A stretch of DNA of 7,741 nucleotides from contig JAJZMN010000009.1 of assembly GCA_021850345.1 (NCBI GenBank), positions 1-7,741 on the forward strand. Direction: 5' to 3'. The notes under the pieces are model-generated. The model made no database searches and was not told the origin of the DNA. It saw only the letters and a list, made by a program, of their open reading frames with translations. This document shows positions 1 through 5,747 of this stretch, piece after piece (the stretch's first letter is position 1; each line of letters opens with the position of its first letter). Both the position numbers and the translations under genes were made by a program. This stretch comes from Actinomycetes bacterium. GTDB lineage: Bacteria; Actinomycetota; Acidimicrobiia; Acidimicrobiales; RAAP-2.

Positions 1-6
1 ACACGG

Positions 7-125
7 GTGCCACGGTGTGCGGCAACGCTCGGCAAGTGCGGCTCCGTGCGGCTCCGTGCGGCTCCGTGCGGCTCCGTGCGGCGATGTGCGGCGATGTGCC
101 GCAGCGTGCCGCGACGTTGCGGCGG
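7..125. repeat. 10-bp tandem array upstream of the condensation-like gene
   Basis: Units begin at 7, 17, 27 (9 nt long), 36, 46, 56, 66, 76, 86, 96 and 106. Four copies of GTGCGGCTCC at 36-75 are exact. Two copies at 76-95 read GTGCGGCGAT, and the flanking units are decayed. There is no spacer between units. The array ends about 35 bp before the chosen start codon of the next gene. The frame of that gene stays open through the array, so translation would give a 10-residue periodicity rich in Cys, Arg and Ala. I treat it as non-coding because the conserved protein begins much later. Confidence 0.85.
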
Positions 126-159
126 CCAGCGGGTCGGACGACAGGGAGATCGAGAGGCG

Positions 160-1482
160 ATGAGCACGACCGAGCGGCTCGCGACCGGGGAGGCGGCGGG
201 CGAGCCCACGCGCGCCATGGACCCCGAGGTCCGGACCGCGCCGCTCTCGCTCACTCAACGGTCGTCGCTCCTCATGGCGCCGCACAACCCGAGCCGCGAG
301 TTCATGAGCTGGGTGTACCAGCTCAACGGCAAGCTCGACGTGGGGGCGCTCGTCGCGGCCGTGGATGACGTCGTCGCAGCTCACGACCTCCTGCGGGTTC
401 GGTTCGAGCCCGGTCCGGGGGGAGACGTGGAGACGGCGAGGCAGTACGTGACGCCGTTCCGCCCCGGTGTGGTTCGCGTCGTCCGGCTCGATGACCGACC
501 CAAGCTCGAGGCGTTGACCGCGGCGATCGTCGCCGTCGAGGCGGAGTACCGGGACCTCTCTCCGTGGGACGAACCTCGCCTCCAGGCCACGCTCTACGTC
601 GTCGCCCCGAAGACGCACGTGCTCGCGATCTTCGTTGCCGAAGCGCTGGTGGACGGCGAGTCCGGCACCCTCGTGGCGGCCGAGCTGTCGCGTGCGTACG
701 CGCTGCACGCGGGGAAGAAGCCCCCCGACCTGGCACTGCCGTCGGGCGGGAGCTATCTGCGCTGGGTGCTCGACAACCCGGTGCCCGAGCCTGTGCAGCG
801 TCGTGCCGTCGAGCACTGGCGGGCCGTTCGCGACGAGCCTGTCGCGGCCGGGTGGTGGCCGATGGCCCTCGGTCCCGGGATGAGGCCCAGGACCAGGTTC
901 TTCAACGTGCCCTCCGAGCACTGGCGCCACCTCGTCGAGGTGACGCCGGGCATGGCCGCGATGCCCTTCGTGGTGGTGCTCTCGTGGCTGGAGATGGCGC
1001 TCGCGCAGGTGGCCGGGGCAGAACGTTTCGTCGTGACCTCGGCCGTTTCGAACCGCAGCCGCCCGGGAGCGAAGGACCTGATCGGCAACTTCGTGGGACC
1101 GGTGCGCATGGTCGCGCAGGTCGGCCCGGCGGACCGGCTCGAAGACGTGTCTCCAAGAGTGCTCCGCTCGCTGCGCCAGGCTCTGGCCGCGAGCGTCGTC
1201 CCGGTGCCGCTCGCCGAAGCTCGCATCCAGGCCCCCGAGGCGTTCGTCCCGCCCGACCCGACCGTGTCGTTCTTCATGTTCGACGAGCGCGAAGGTCCGG
1301 ACTTCGTGGGCGTGCGCCAGCGTCGGTTCCGGGTGAACACCGGCCGCGATGTCCTGCGTGTGAACTGCACTCCCGACGACACGGGAGGACGGAACTTCTT
1401 CGTGATCTCGGGGACGGCGCCCGGCACGCTGATGGACGCCCTCGTGGTGGAGCTCCAGCGCCACCTCGGGCTGCGGAGCTGA
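160..1482 (+). CDS. Stand-alone condensation-domain-like protein with degenerate HHxxxDG motif
   Basis: This is a 440-aa protein resembling one NRPS condensation (C) domain or a related CoA-dependent acyltransferase fold. Such domains transfer an acyl or peptidyl group from a carrier protein or CoA to an acceptor. Visible landmarks are an N-terminal PLSLTQRSSLL segment (residues 28-38) like core motif C1, VVAAHDLLRVRFE (71-83) like C2, and AEALVDG (160-166) at the expected HHxxxDG site. Further on, FVVTSAVSNRSRP followed by LIGNFVGPVRM (290-317) resembles the motif ending in IGxFVNxxPLR. The DG pair is kept but both histidines are replaced by Ala-Glu, so ordinary condensation chemistry is doubtful. 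The length fits one complete C domain, with no adenylation or carrier domain attached. The ATG at 160 was chosen because AGGGAG (143-148) lies 11 nt upstream. In-frame starts further upstream fall in the tandem array. It could be a structural or regulatory acyltransferase relative; the substrate is unknown. Confidence 0.75.
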   Translation: MSTTERLATGEAAGEPTRAMDPEVRTAPLSLTQRSSLLMAPHNPSREFMSWVYQLNGKLDVGALVAAVDDVVAAHDLLRVRFEPGPGGDVETARQYVTPFRPGVVRVVRLDDRPKLEALTAAIVAVEAEYRDLSPWDEPRLQATLYVVAPKTHVLAIFVAEALVDGESGTLVAAELSRAYALHAGKKPPDLALPSGGSYLRWVLDNPVPEPVQRRAVEHWRAVRDEPVAAGWWPMALGPGMRPRTRFFNVPSEHWRHLVEVTPGMAAMPFVVVLSWLEMALAQVAGAERFVVTSAVSNRSRPGAKDLIGNFVGPVRMVAQVGPADRLEDVSPRVLRSLRQALAASVVPVPLAEARIQAPEAFVPPDPTVSFFMFDEREGPDFVGVRQRRFRVNTGRDVLRVNCTPDDTGGRNFFVISGTAPGTLMDALVVELQRHLGLRS

Positions 1483-1579
1483 CCAGCTCTACTCCTGACG
1501 CGGGGACGCCTGGCACCCGAGCGCGTCCTGCGACAGGATCTCCGACGTGCCAGCCCACCCTCTTGGCCGCTCCCGCGTC

Positions 1580-1653
1580 GGCACGACCGGCACGACCGGC
1601 CTGCCCGGCACGACCGGCCTGCCCGGCACGCCAGGCCTGCCCGGCACGACCGG
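1580..1653. repeat. 18-bp tandem array (two related 9-mers)
   Basis: The unit GGCACGACCGGCCTGCCC occurs exactly at 1589-1606 and 1607-1624, and with two substitutions at 1625-1642. Partial copies lie at 1580-1588 and 1643-1653. Each unit is made of two related 9-mers. The array fills the gap between the condensation-like gene and the DUF2237 gene and ends 26 bp before the latter's ATG. The frame of the downstream gene is open across it and would encode a Pro-Ala-Arg/Pro-Ala-Cys hexapeptide repeat. No spacers or dyad symmetry typical of CRISPR are present. Confidence 0.85.
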
Positions 1654-1679
1654 TCGCCGGGAGGACTGAGGCCCCCGGC

Positions 1680-2036
1680 ATGGCGAGGAACGTGCTCGGT
1701 GGCGAGCTCGAGCCGTGCAGCGGGGATCCCGTGACCGGCTTTTACCGCGACGGGTGCTGCAACACGGGCATCGACGATCTCGGCGTCCATACCGTCTGTG
1801 CTCGTGTCACGGCCGAGTTCCTCGAGTTCTCGAAGGCGCGTGGCAACGATCTGTCGACGCCGATGCCGGGCTTCCCGGGGCTCAAGCCGGGGGACCGGTG
1901 GTGCCTCTGCGCGTCACGCTGGCAGGAGGCCTTCGAAGCGGGGATGGCACCCGAGGTCGTGCTCGAGGCGACGCATGCGGCCACGCTCGAGTGGGTGGGT
2001 CTTGACGACCTGCGCCGGCACGCTGCCGGGCGGTGA
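1680..2036 (+). CDS. DUF2237 family protein
   Basis: This is a 118-aa protein matching the DUF2237 family nearly end to end as I know it. It has NVLGGELEPC (4-13), TGFYRDGCCNTG (19-30), GVHTVCARVT (35-44), FLEFSKARGNDLSTP (47-61), then FPGLKPGDRWCLCASRW (65-81) and VVLEATHAATLE (93-104). The biochemical function of the family is not established. The six cysteines (C13, C26, C27, C40, C75, C77) suggest metal or redox chemistry, which is inference. The ATG at 1680 matches the usual N-terminus of the family. GGGAGGA at 1659-1665 is a possible ribosome-binding site but sits 14 nt away, which is long. The gene follows the condensation-like gene on the same strand across a 197-bp gap holding the 18-bp array, so co-transcription is possible but not shown. 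Its stop lies 3 nt from the stop of the convergent tetR-type gene. Confidence 0.9.
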   Translation: MARNVLGGELEPCSGDPVTGFYRDGCCNTGIDDLGVHTVCARVTAEFLEFSKARGNDLSTPMPGFPGLKPGDRWCLCASRWQEAFEAGMAPEVVLEATHAATLEWVGLDDLRRHAAGR

Positions 2037-2039
2037 TCC

Positions 2040-2669
2040 TCAGAGCCTCGCTCGCAGCACCGCTGCGGCTTCGGCGGACCGCTCGCGGAAGGCCTGACGG
2101 GCGTCGCCCGACGCTTCCAGGACGCCTGCGAGGTGCTCGAAGAACAACCCGACGATGAACGCCCGCAGCATCCGGGCGACCGCCGGCGCACCCAGGCCGT
2201 CGCAGATCGTCGGCTCCGACTCCTCGATCCATCGCTCCAGCGCGGCCTGGGTCGCGTCGAAGAGCTCCACTCCGACGACATGCGCAGTCTCCTGGCCGCG
2301 CATCACCTCGCCCAGCATGAGGCGGATGAAGTCCTCCACTTCGAGCATGGAGCCGAGAATGTCCTCGAGCATGTCGGCGAGGCCATCGAAGTCGTCCCGC
2401 GAGATCGCGGCGGGTCCGGTCGACGCCGCAAGGTCCTCGATGAAGCCCCGCTCCTCGAGCACCGCCACCAGCAGTTCGCGCTTCGACGCGAAGTAGTGGT
2501 AGAGGGAGGCCACATTGAGGCCCGCCGCGGCGGCAAGGTCCCGCATGCTCGTGCCGTCGACCCCCCGCTGCGACATGAGCGCGAGGGCGGTGTCGAGGAT
2601 GTGCTGGCGCTGGGAGACGGTGGCTCGCGCCTGCGTCCCGGCCGAAGATGAGGTGGTCACGCCCCCCAT
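2040..2669 (-). CDS. TetR-family transcriptional regulator
   Basis: This is a 209-aa protein with the classic TetR layout. An N-terminal three-helix DNA-binding domain covers about residues 18-66 (ILDTALALMSQRGVDGTSMRDLAAAAGLN, then VASLYHYFASKREL). SLYHYFASK (55-63) is the TetR recognition-helix/helix-4 signature. The helical C-terminal half (about 75-209) is the usual ligand-binding and dimerisation domain and, as expected, shows no recognisable ligand motif. Such proteins usually repress their own and neighbouring genes until a small hydrophobic ligand binds. The ATG at 2669 gives a typical family length. The GTG at 2660 and ATG at 2738 are alternatives, and none has a strong ribosome-binding site. 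The gene converges with the DUF2237 gene with 3 nt between stops. It lies downstream of the phosphorylase gene on the same strand but is separated by 426 bp containing strong hairpins and its own likely promoter/operator, so it is probably a separate unit. The target genes are unknown. Confidence 0.92.
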   Translation of the reverse strand: MGGVTTSSSAGTQARATVSQRQHILDTALALMSQRGVDGTSMRDLAAAAGLNVASLYHYFASKRELLVAVLEERGFIEDLAASTGPAAISRDDFDGLADMLEDILGSMLEVEDFIRLMLGEVMRGQETAHVVGVELFDATQAALERWIEESEPTICDGLGAPAVARMLRAFIVGLFFEHLAGVLEASGDARQAFRERSAEAAAVLRARL

Positions 2670-2856
2670 TGTCGGGTCCAACAGGGCCTTGCGTCGAGCG
2701 CGCCGCTGTTTCTCCTGGTCACCGACCGCCTGGGGCATCCCGGCGACCCGCGATGTCACCGGGGTGTCCTGACCCGCCCGGATACCGGGGCCCTCGCCGC
2801 TCCCGGGAGGGCGGCCTCCCCGGCCCGTCGTTGGCCGGCGGCTCGGTACCCGCGCA

Positions 2857-2889
2857 TTCTGCAATACAGAACAATGTCAAAGCACATTG
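2857..2889 (-). promoter_or_regulatory. Candidate TetR operator/promoter: two abutting palindromes
   Basis: TTCTG-CAATA-CAGAA (2857-2871) is a perfect inverted repeat with 5-bp arms. It is followed without a gap by CAATGT-CAAAGC-ACATTG (2872-2889), a perfect repeat with 6-bp arms. On the minus strand the second palindrome contains TTGACA (2880 down to 2875), a consensus -35 box, reading toward the tetR-type gene about 206 bp away. No equally good -10 box lies 16-18 bp downstream of it. The nearest candidate, CAGAAT at 2861-2856, is only 13 bp away. Binding of the neighbouring TetR protein is inferred from position, symmetry and the autoregulation common in this family. Confidence 0.5.
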
Positions 2890-2935
2890 CGCTCACTGGA
2901 ACGAGCGGCTAGAAATGGGGAACGGACGGCGGATC

Positions 2936-3001
2936 CCGTGAGACACGGCCGGCCGGTGGATCGTGAGAAGTCCGAATCGGACGGAGGGGGACGATCCACC
3001 G
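2936..3001 (-). terminator. Hairpin cluster with an 11-bp nested inverted repeat
   Basis: CCGTG-AGA-CACGG (2936-2948) forms a small perfect hairpin. Next to it, CGGTGGATCGT (2954-2964) pairs perfectly with ACGATCCACCG (2991-3001). The 26-nt loop between them contains another palindrome, GTCCGA-A-TCGGAC (2970-2982). It lies about 95 nt past the stop of the minus-strand phosphorylase gene and upstream of the tetR promoter candidate, as a transcription end signal would. There is no U-tract, so an intrinsic terminator of the classic type is not shown. A protein-binding site or RNA-processing site is equally possible. Confidence 0.45.
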
Positions 3002-3095
3002 CCGAGCCGAGTCGCCGTTGCCATGCTCTTGCTCGACGCGCCGCCCCGCGCTCGTGGGTCGTCCCTCCGTGCCCACTTTCTGCTGCGGAGTTCCT

Positions 3096-3869
3096 TCAGT
3101 TGTCGCTGCTCCGACGTCCGTGTGCGGACAGCTGCGCGAGGACCGCTCCGGTCGCCGCTCTCGTCGCTCGCGCCGTGCCGAGCCCGAGGTGGACGAGCCG
3201 TCCCACGGCTCGGGGGTCGGCGCGCACCAGCCGGGCTGCAGCCCCGAGATCGGCGCGCCCGTCGGGACGAAGAATTGCCGCCAACTCCGGCGTGAGCATG
3301 CCCCAGGTGTCGCTGATGCCCCGGACCACGTCCCAGGGAATGCCCCTTGCCTCCGCTTCGGCCGCGATCGCGGCCGTCTCCATGTCGACCGCCGTCGTCC
3401 CCTCGGGGAGCCCGGGAGTGAGCTCCTGAGGTGTCGTGGGGCCCTCGGCGCGCGTGGTCGGGGGCGACGGGACCGCACCGGCCACCCGAGCCGATGCCAG
3501 AGCCCGCTCGACGGTCGCGAGCAGGCCCGATCGGGGACCGCTCGCCCACCCGGGGTCCGGGGAGAAGGCCCGTCCGGTCCGCACATCCACGACGGTCACG
3601 GGCACGACCAGGTCGCCGATCTCGAGCGCCGGGTCGACAGCTCCAGCCACCCCGGTGACGAAGATGCGCGTCGGGACGACCTCGTCGAGGACCGCGGCGG
3701 ATCCGGTTGCCGACCGGGCTGGGCCGACTCCGACTGCCACGGCAAGGAGGCCGCCGCGCCGCCACGCTGGTCGCCCCAGCAAGTTGGCCGGTCGCATTCG
3801 GAGGGCCCGAGCGATCGGTCGCAGCTCCCGGGGCATCGCCGCCATGACGACGACTGGCCCGCCGCTCAT
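3096..3869 (-). CDS. Nucleoside phosphorylase/nucleosidase superfamily protein
   Basis: This is a 257-aa protein of the PNP/UDP phosphorylase superfamily (Pfam PNP_UDP_1), which cleaves the N-glycosidic bond of purine or related nucleosides by phosphorolysis or hydrolysis. Motifs are VMAAMPREL near the N-terminus (8-16, with E15 a possible counterpart of the MTA/SAH nucleosidase acidic residue) and AVGVGPARSA (45-54). IFVTGVAGAVDPALEIGDLVVP (69-90) is the glycine-rich core followed by the conserved GD. The ribose-binding VDMETAA (161-167) and VVRGISDTWG (181-190) follow, the latter with the expected Ser-Asp. Related groups include MTA/SAH nucleosidase, futalosine hydrolase and the hopanoid-associated HpnG-like phosphorylases. 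Sequence alone does not separate them, so no symbol is given. ATG at 3869 is supported by GAGG (complement of 3878-3881) 8 nt upstream. It is preceded by an 82-bp gap with a terminator-like hairpin, so it probably has its own promoter. Confidence 0.85.
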   Translation of the reverse strand: MSGGPVVVMAAMPRELRPIARALRMRPANLLGRPAWRRGGLLAVAVGVGPARSATGSAAVLDEVVPTRIFVTGVAGAVDPALEIGDLVVPVTVVDVRTGRAFSPDPGWASGPRSGLLATVERALASARVAGAVPSPPTTRAEGPTTPQELTPGLPEGTTAVDMETAAIAAEAEARGIPWDVVRGISDTWGMLTPELAAILRPDGRADLGAAARLVRADPRAVGRLVHLGLGTARATRAATGAVLAQLSAHGRRSSDN

Positions 3870-3917
3870 GGGTCGGGCCTCAGCCCTCGAACCCGGTGCC
3901 CCTCGCTCTCGTGCGCG

Positions 3918-3952
3918 GTACGCACCGTACGGACCCTCGCGCCGCGAGGTCC
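3918..3952 (-). terminator. Tandem hairpins after the membrane-protein gene
   Basis: On the minus strand, immediately after the TAG stop (its last base pairs in the stem), the transcript can form a hairpin over 3952-3931. GTCC pairs with GGAC and GCGAG with CTCGC, with one bulged base and a 3-nt loop. A second perfect dyad, GTACG-CAC-CGTAC, follows directly at 3930-3918. There is no clear U-tract. Position and strength fit a terminator for the glycosyltransferase/membrane-protein unit, although U-less stems are less certain terminators. Confidence 0.5.
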
Positions 3953-4584
3953 TAGGGCGTGCGGGTCCAACCGTCGACGCGTGAGAGCCGGTAGTTCATG
4001 GTCTCTGTCACGTGCTGGGTCCCGTCATTTGCGTGGATCCGCACCAGGACGGCGACGACGTAGCCTGTCTCGAGCTGGACGAGCGTCCGGTACGTCCCGG
4101 TCACCTTGGCTCGTGTCGCCGCGGGGACGAGCACCGACGCTGGCTGCGTGCTCGAGTAGTAGGCGCCCTGGGTCGAGAAGTTCGCGATGTCGAGGAGGCG
4201 CCGCACCGGGCCGAGCACACCCGTCGCCGGCGCTCCGGTGACGGTTCTGTGGCCCTCCACCTTCCCGGTCGGGCCGCGCGCGGTTTCAGTGGAGCGGTCA
4301 GGAGCCCGAAAGTCGAACGAGATGACGGTTCCCGTGAACTGAGAGGTCGTGTAGCTCCCCGTCACGCGGTCGGCGAGGAGGGTCTGGGCAGCGCCGTTGT
4401 GCACCGCGAGATCCGTACCTGTCGGAGCCTGGAAGGCGCCGAGGACGGCCCCACCCGCGGCGAGGAGCCCGAGGACGCCGACGAGGACGAACGCAAGAGG
4501 AAACCGCCTCACCGGTCCAGGGTACCCGGGGGAGGCGTCGGGGCCGTCGGCCCGGGCGGGATCTTCCTTCGGCGACCCGGTCAT
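3952..4584 (-). CDS. Unknown membrane-anchored protein, one N-terminal TM segment
   Basis: I do not recognise this 210-aa protein. It has a cytoplasmic-looking N-terminal tail rich in Pro, Asp and Gly (1-25), then an Arg pair (R26, R27). A single strongly hydrophobic segment follows at about 28-50 (FPLAFVLVGVLGLLAAGGAV) and is probably an uncleaved anchor. The remaining roughly 160 residues would lie outside the membrane. That part is Thr-rich with alternating hydrophobic residues (for example VLVPAATRAKVTGTYRTLVQ and YVVAVLVRIH) and ends in MNYRLSRVDGWTRTP, giving an impression of mainly beta structure. The pattern is loosely like small NTF2-like or Mce-associated extracytoplasmic domains, but this is only a resemblance. 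The ATG at 4584 has GAGAGA (complement of 4595-4600) 10 nt upstream. It begins 33 nt after the glycosyltransferase stop on the same strand, so the two are probably co-transcribed. The start lies in a duplicated 16-nt segment, noted separately. Confidence 0.75.
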   Translation of the reverse strand: MTGSPKEDPARADGPDASPGYPGPVRRFPLAFVLVGVLGLLAAGGAVLGAFQAPTGTDLAVHNGAAQTLLADRVTGSYTTSQFTGTVISFDFRAPDRSTETARGPTGKVEGHRTVTGAPATGVLGPVRRLLDIANFSTQGAYYSSTQPASVLVPAATRAKVTGTYRTLVQLETGYVVAVLVRIHANDGTQHVTETMNYRLSRVDGWTRTP

Positions 4585-4626
4585 GCCCCGGTCATCTCTC
4601 GATCATGGCTGACCCGGTCATGCCCC
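4574..4626. repeat. Duplicated 16-nt start/stop segment
   Basis: GACCCGGTCATGCCCC occurs exactly at 4574-4589 and 4611-4626. On the minus strand the lower copy carries the ATG of the membrane-protein gene. The upper copy carries the glycosyltransferase stop as ATGA, a 4-nt stop/start overlap. Initiation at the upper ATG (4621) would stop after nine codons. A third partial copy, CCCCGGTCAT, lies at 4586-4595. Confidence 0.85.
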
Positions 4627-5694
4627 TGCTGCCTGTCGCACCAGCTCGACGAAGCGGGCGGTCGAGCGTCCGAGCGCAAACCCCTCGACCCGGCGCCGTG
4701 CTGCAGACGCCAGACGGGCTCGGAGCTCCTCGTCGTGGGCGACCCGGTGGACCGCCGTCGCAAATCGGAGCGGGTCCTTGGTCGGGAGCACGAGCCCCGC
4801 GTCGCCCACGGTCTCGGGCACCGCCGTGGCGCCGTAGGCGACGACGGGGACGCCGTGGCCCATGGCCTCGACGATCGGGACGCAGAAGCCCTCGTGCTCC
4901 GAGGCGCAGACGAAGACGTCGGCGGCGCGGTAGTGGGCCTCCAGCACCGAGGGGTCGACGGAGCCGGTCACCTCGACGGCATCGCGGAGGCCCGCCTCGC
5001 TGACGAAGTCGGCGAGCGCCGGGCCGTAGCGCTCACCGAGCGGAGAACCGACGAGGTGCAGCCGCGCCGAGGGGTCGTAGAGCCGCCGGTAGACGTAGAG
5101 CATCTTGACCAGGTCGTGGGGGGCCTTGTGCGGCGACACCTTGCCGACGAAGAGGAGGTCGATCCCGCCGGTCGCCTTGCCCGCCGCCAGCCGTTGCACC
5201 GTTGCGGGGTCCGGGGTCGGACCTGCGTGCGTCATGTCGATGAGGAGAGGGACGACCTCGGTCTTGGAGTAGCCCGCGTCGAGCAGCTCCTCTTCGTTGA
5301 AGTGGGAGTCCGCGACCGCGAGCAAGGTGCGCGACGCCAGCCGCCGCAGCTGCGCACGGCCGAGCGAGGTCTCGTAGGCGACGCTCGGCTCCCACGGGGC
5401 GAGCAAGTCCGTCGGGGTGATGTTGTGGTAGTTGACGATCTTCGGCTCGTCGCGCGCCATCAGGGTGTCGAACACCGGGCTCCCGATGGACGCCTGGTAG
5501 AGAAGGAACCGCGCCTGGCCGTGGCGACCCAGCGTCCCGATCGGGCGTCCGATCTCGGCCATGTCGGGAGTGCACGTCCCGTAGAAGATGTCGGACTCGA
5601 TACCCGCGGCCCGCAACGCGCGGGTGAGGTTCACGGTGTGCACGCCGATCGCGTCACGACTGGCGAGAGAGGGAATGACCTGGTCGACGCGCAC
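4618..5694 (-). CDS. GT-B fold glycosyltransferase, GT4-like
   Basis: This is a 358-aa glycosyltransferase of the GT-B, GT4-like type. These enzymes transfer a sugar from a nucleotide-sugar donor with retention of configuration, usually for glycolipids, capsule or other envelope glycans. The N-terminal acceptor half opens with VRVDQVIPSLASRDAIGVHT (1-20) and includes IVNYHNITP (86-94). The C-terminal donor domain starts near IDLLFVGKVSPHKAPHDLV (178-196), followed by LHLVGSPLGERYG (212-224) and VEVTGSVDPSVLEAHYRAADVF (240-261). The donor-binding EGFCVPIVE (268-276) is the EX7E motif, and VPETVGDAG (292-300) follows it. No membrane segment or signal peptide is seen, so it is cytosolic or peripheral. 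The GTG at 5694 was chosen because homologous proteins begin with this RVDQ-type strand, and the longer in-frame extension to 5817 is encoded by the 16/17-bp array. No Shine-Dalgarno is visible. TACACT (complement of 5703-5708) ends 8 nt before the GTG, so the transcript may be leaderless. Donor and acceptor are unknown. Confidence 0.88.
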   Translation of the reverse strand: MRVDQVIPSLASRDAIGVHTVNLTRALRAAGIESDIFYGTCTPDMAEIGRPIGTLGRHGQARFLLYQASIGSPVFDTLMARDEPKIVNYHNITPTDLLAPWEPSVAYETSLGRAQLRRLASRTLLAVADSHFNEEELLDAGYSKTEVVPLLIDMTHAGPTPDPATVQRLAAGKATGGIDLLFVGKVSPHKAPHDLVKMLYVYRRLYDPSARLHLVGSPLGERYGPALADFVSEAGLRDAVEVTGSVDPSVLEAHYRAADVFVCASEHEGFCVPIVEAMGHGVPVVAYGATAVPETVGDAGLVLPTKDPLRFATAVHRVAHDEELRARLASAARRRVEGFALGRSTARFVELVRQAAGA

Positions 5695-5702
5695 GGGCCA
5701 CG

Positions 5703-5708
5703 AGTGTA
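5703..5708 (-). promoter_or_regulatory. Candidate -10 box for the glycosyltransferase gene
   Basis: The minus strand reads TACACT here, fitting the actinobacterial TAnnnT pattern. It lies 8 nt from the chosen GTG start, which would place the transcription start at or next to the start codon. I find no good -35 hexamer at 16-18 bp. TTGCCA (complement of 5734-5739) is 25 bp away, too far for a standard promoter. Confidence 0.35.
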
Positions 5709-5747
5709 GGCATGCCGCCCGCGCGGACGGTGCTGGCAAAAGCGTCT

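Larger units (their letters stand above)
2670..3095. other. 426-bp structured intergenic region
   Basis: No gene is supported here on either strand. Reading from the tetR side, there is ordinary G+C-rich sequence to about 2850, then an A+T-richer island at about 2855-2920. That island carries two abutting perfect inverted repeats. Hairpins cluster at 2936-3001, and about 95 bp of unremarkable sequence leads to the stop of the phosphorylase gene. Both flanking genes are on the minus strand. The region should therefore hold the 3' end of the phosphorylase transcript and the promoter of the tetR-type gene. Confidence 0.7.

Noticed and set aside
7..159. N-terminal extension of the condensation-like protein through the 10-bp array
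   Set aside because: The frame is open, but the peptide is a low-complexity Cys/Arg repeat unlike C domains. A Shine-Dalgarno-like AGGGAG sits at proper distance from the 160 ATG.
1476..1489. GAGCT-GACC-AGCTC dyad over the condensation-like stop codon
   Set aside because: A 5-bp stem without a U-tract is too weak to call a terminator in G+C-rich DNA.
1580..1653. CRISPR array
   Set aside because: Units are contiguous without unique spacers; the same applies to the arrays at 7-125 and 5748-5806.
564..1679. Long open + strand frame upstream of and in frame with the DUF2237 gene
   Set aside because: It overlaps the condensation-like gene in another frame, has Arg/Gly/Ala-rich composition typical of G+C-rich shadow frames, and the DUF2237 family begins at the 1680 ATG.
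1274..1790. Minus-strand frames over the condensation-like gene and 18-bp array
   Set aside because: Repeat-derived Gly-Arg-Ala sequence antisense to supported genes; no domain or ribosome-binding site.
2887..2915. TTGCGC, 17 bp, TAGAAA as a + strand promoter
   Set aside because: Only partial consensus matches, and no + strand gene follows for nearly 3 kb.
3096..3869. Specific naming as MTA/SAH nucleosidase, futalosine hydrolase or HpnG
   Set aside because: Superfamily motifs are clear, but subfamily-defining residues cannot be judged without alignment, and no menaquinone or hopanoid genes lie in the window.
4012..5709. 565-codon + strand frame across the membrane-protein and glycosyltransferase genes
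   Set aside because: It is antisense to genes with clear motifs, and its composition (Arg, Gly, Val, Asp, Glu) is what the opposite strand of G+C-rich codons gives. No domain is recognisable.
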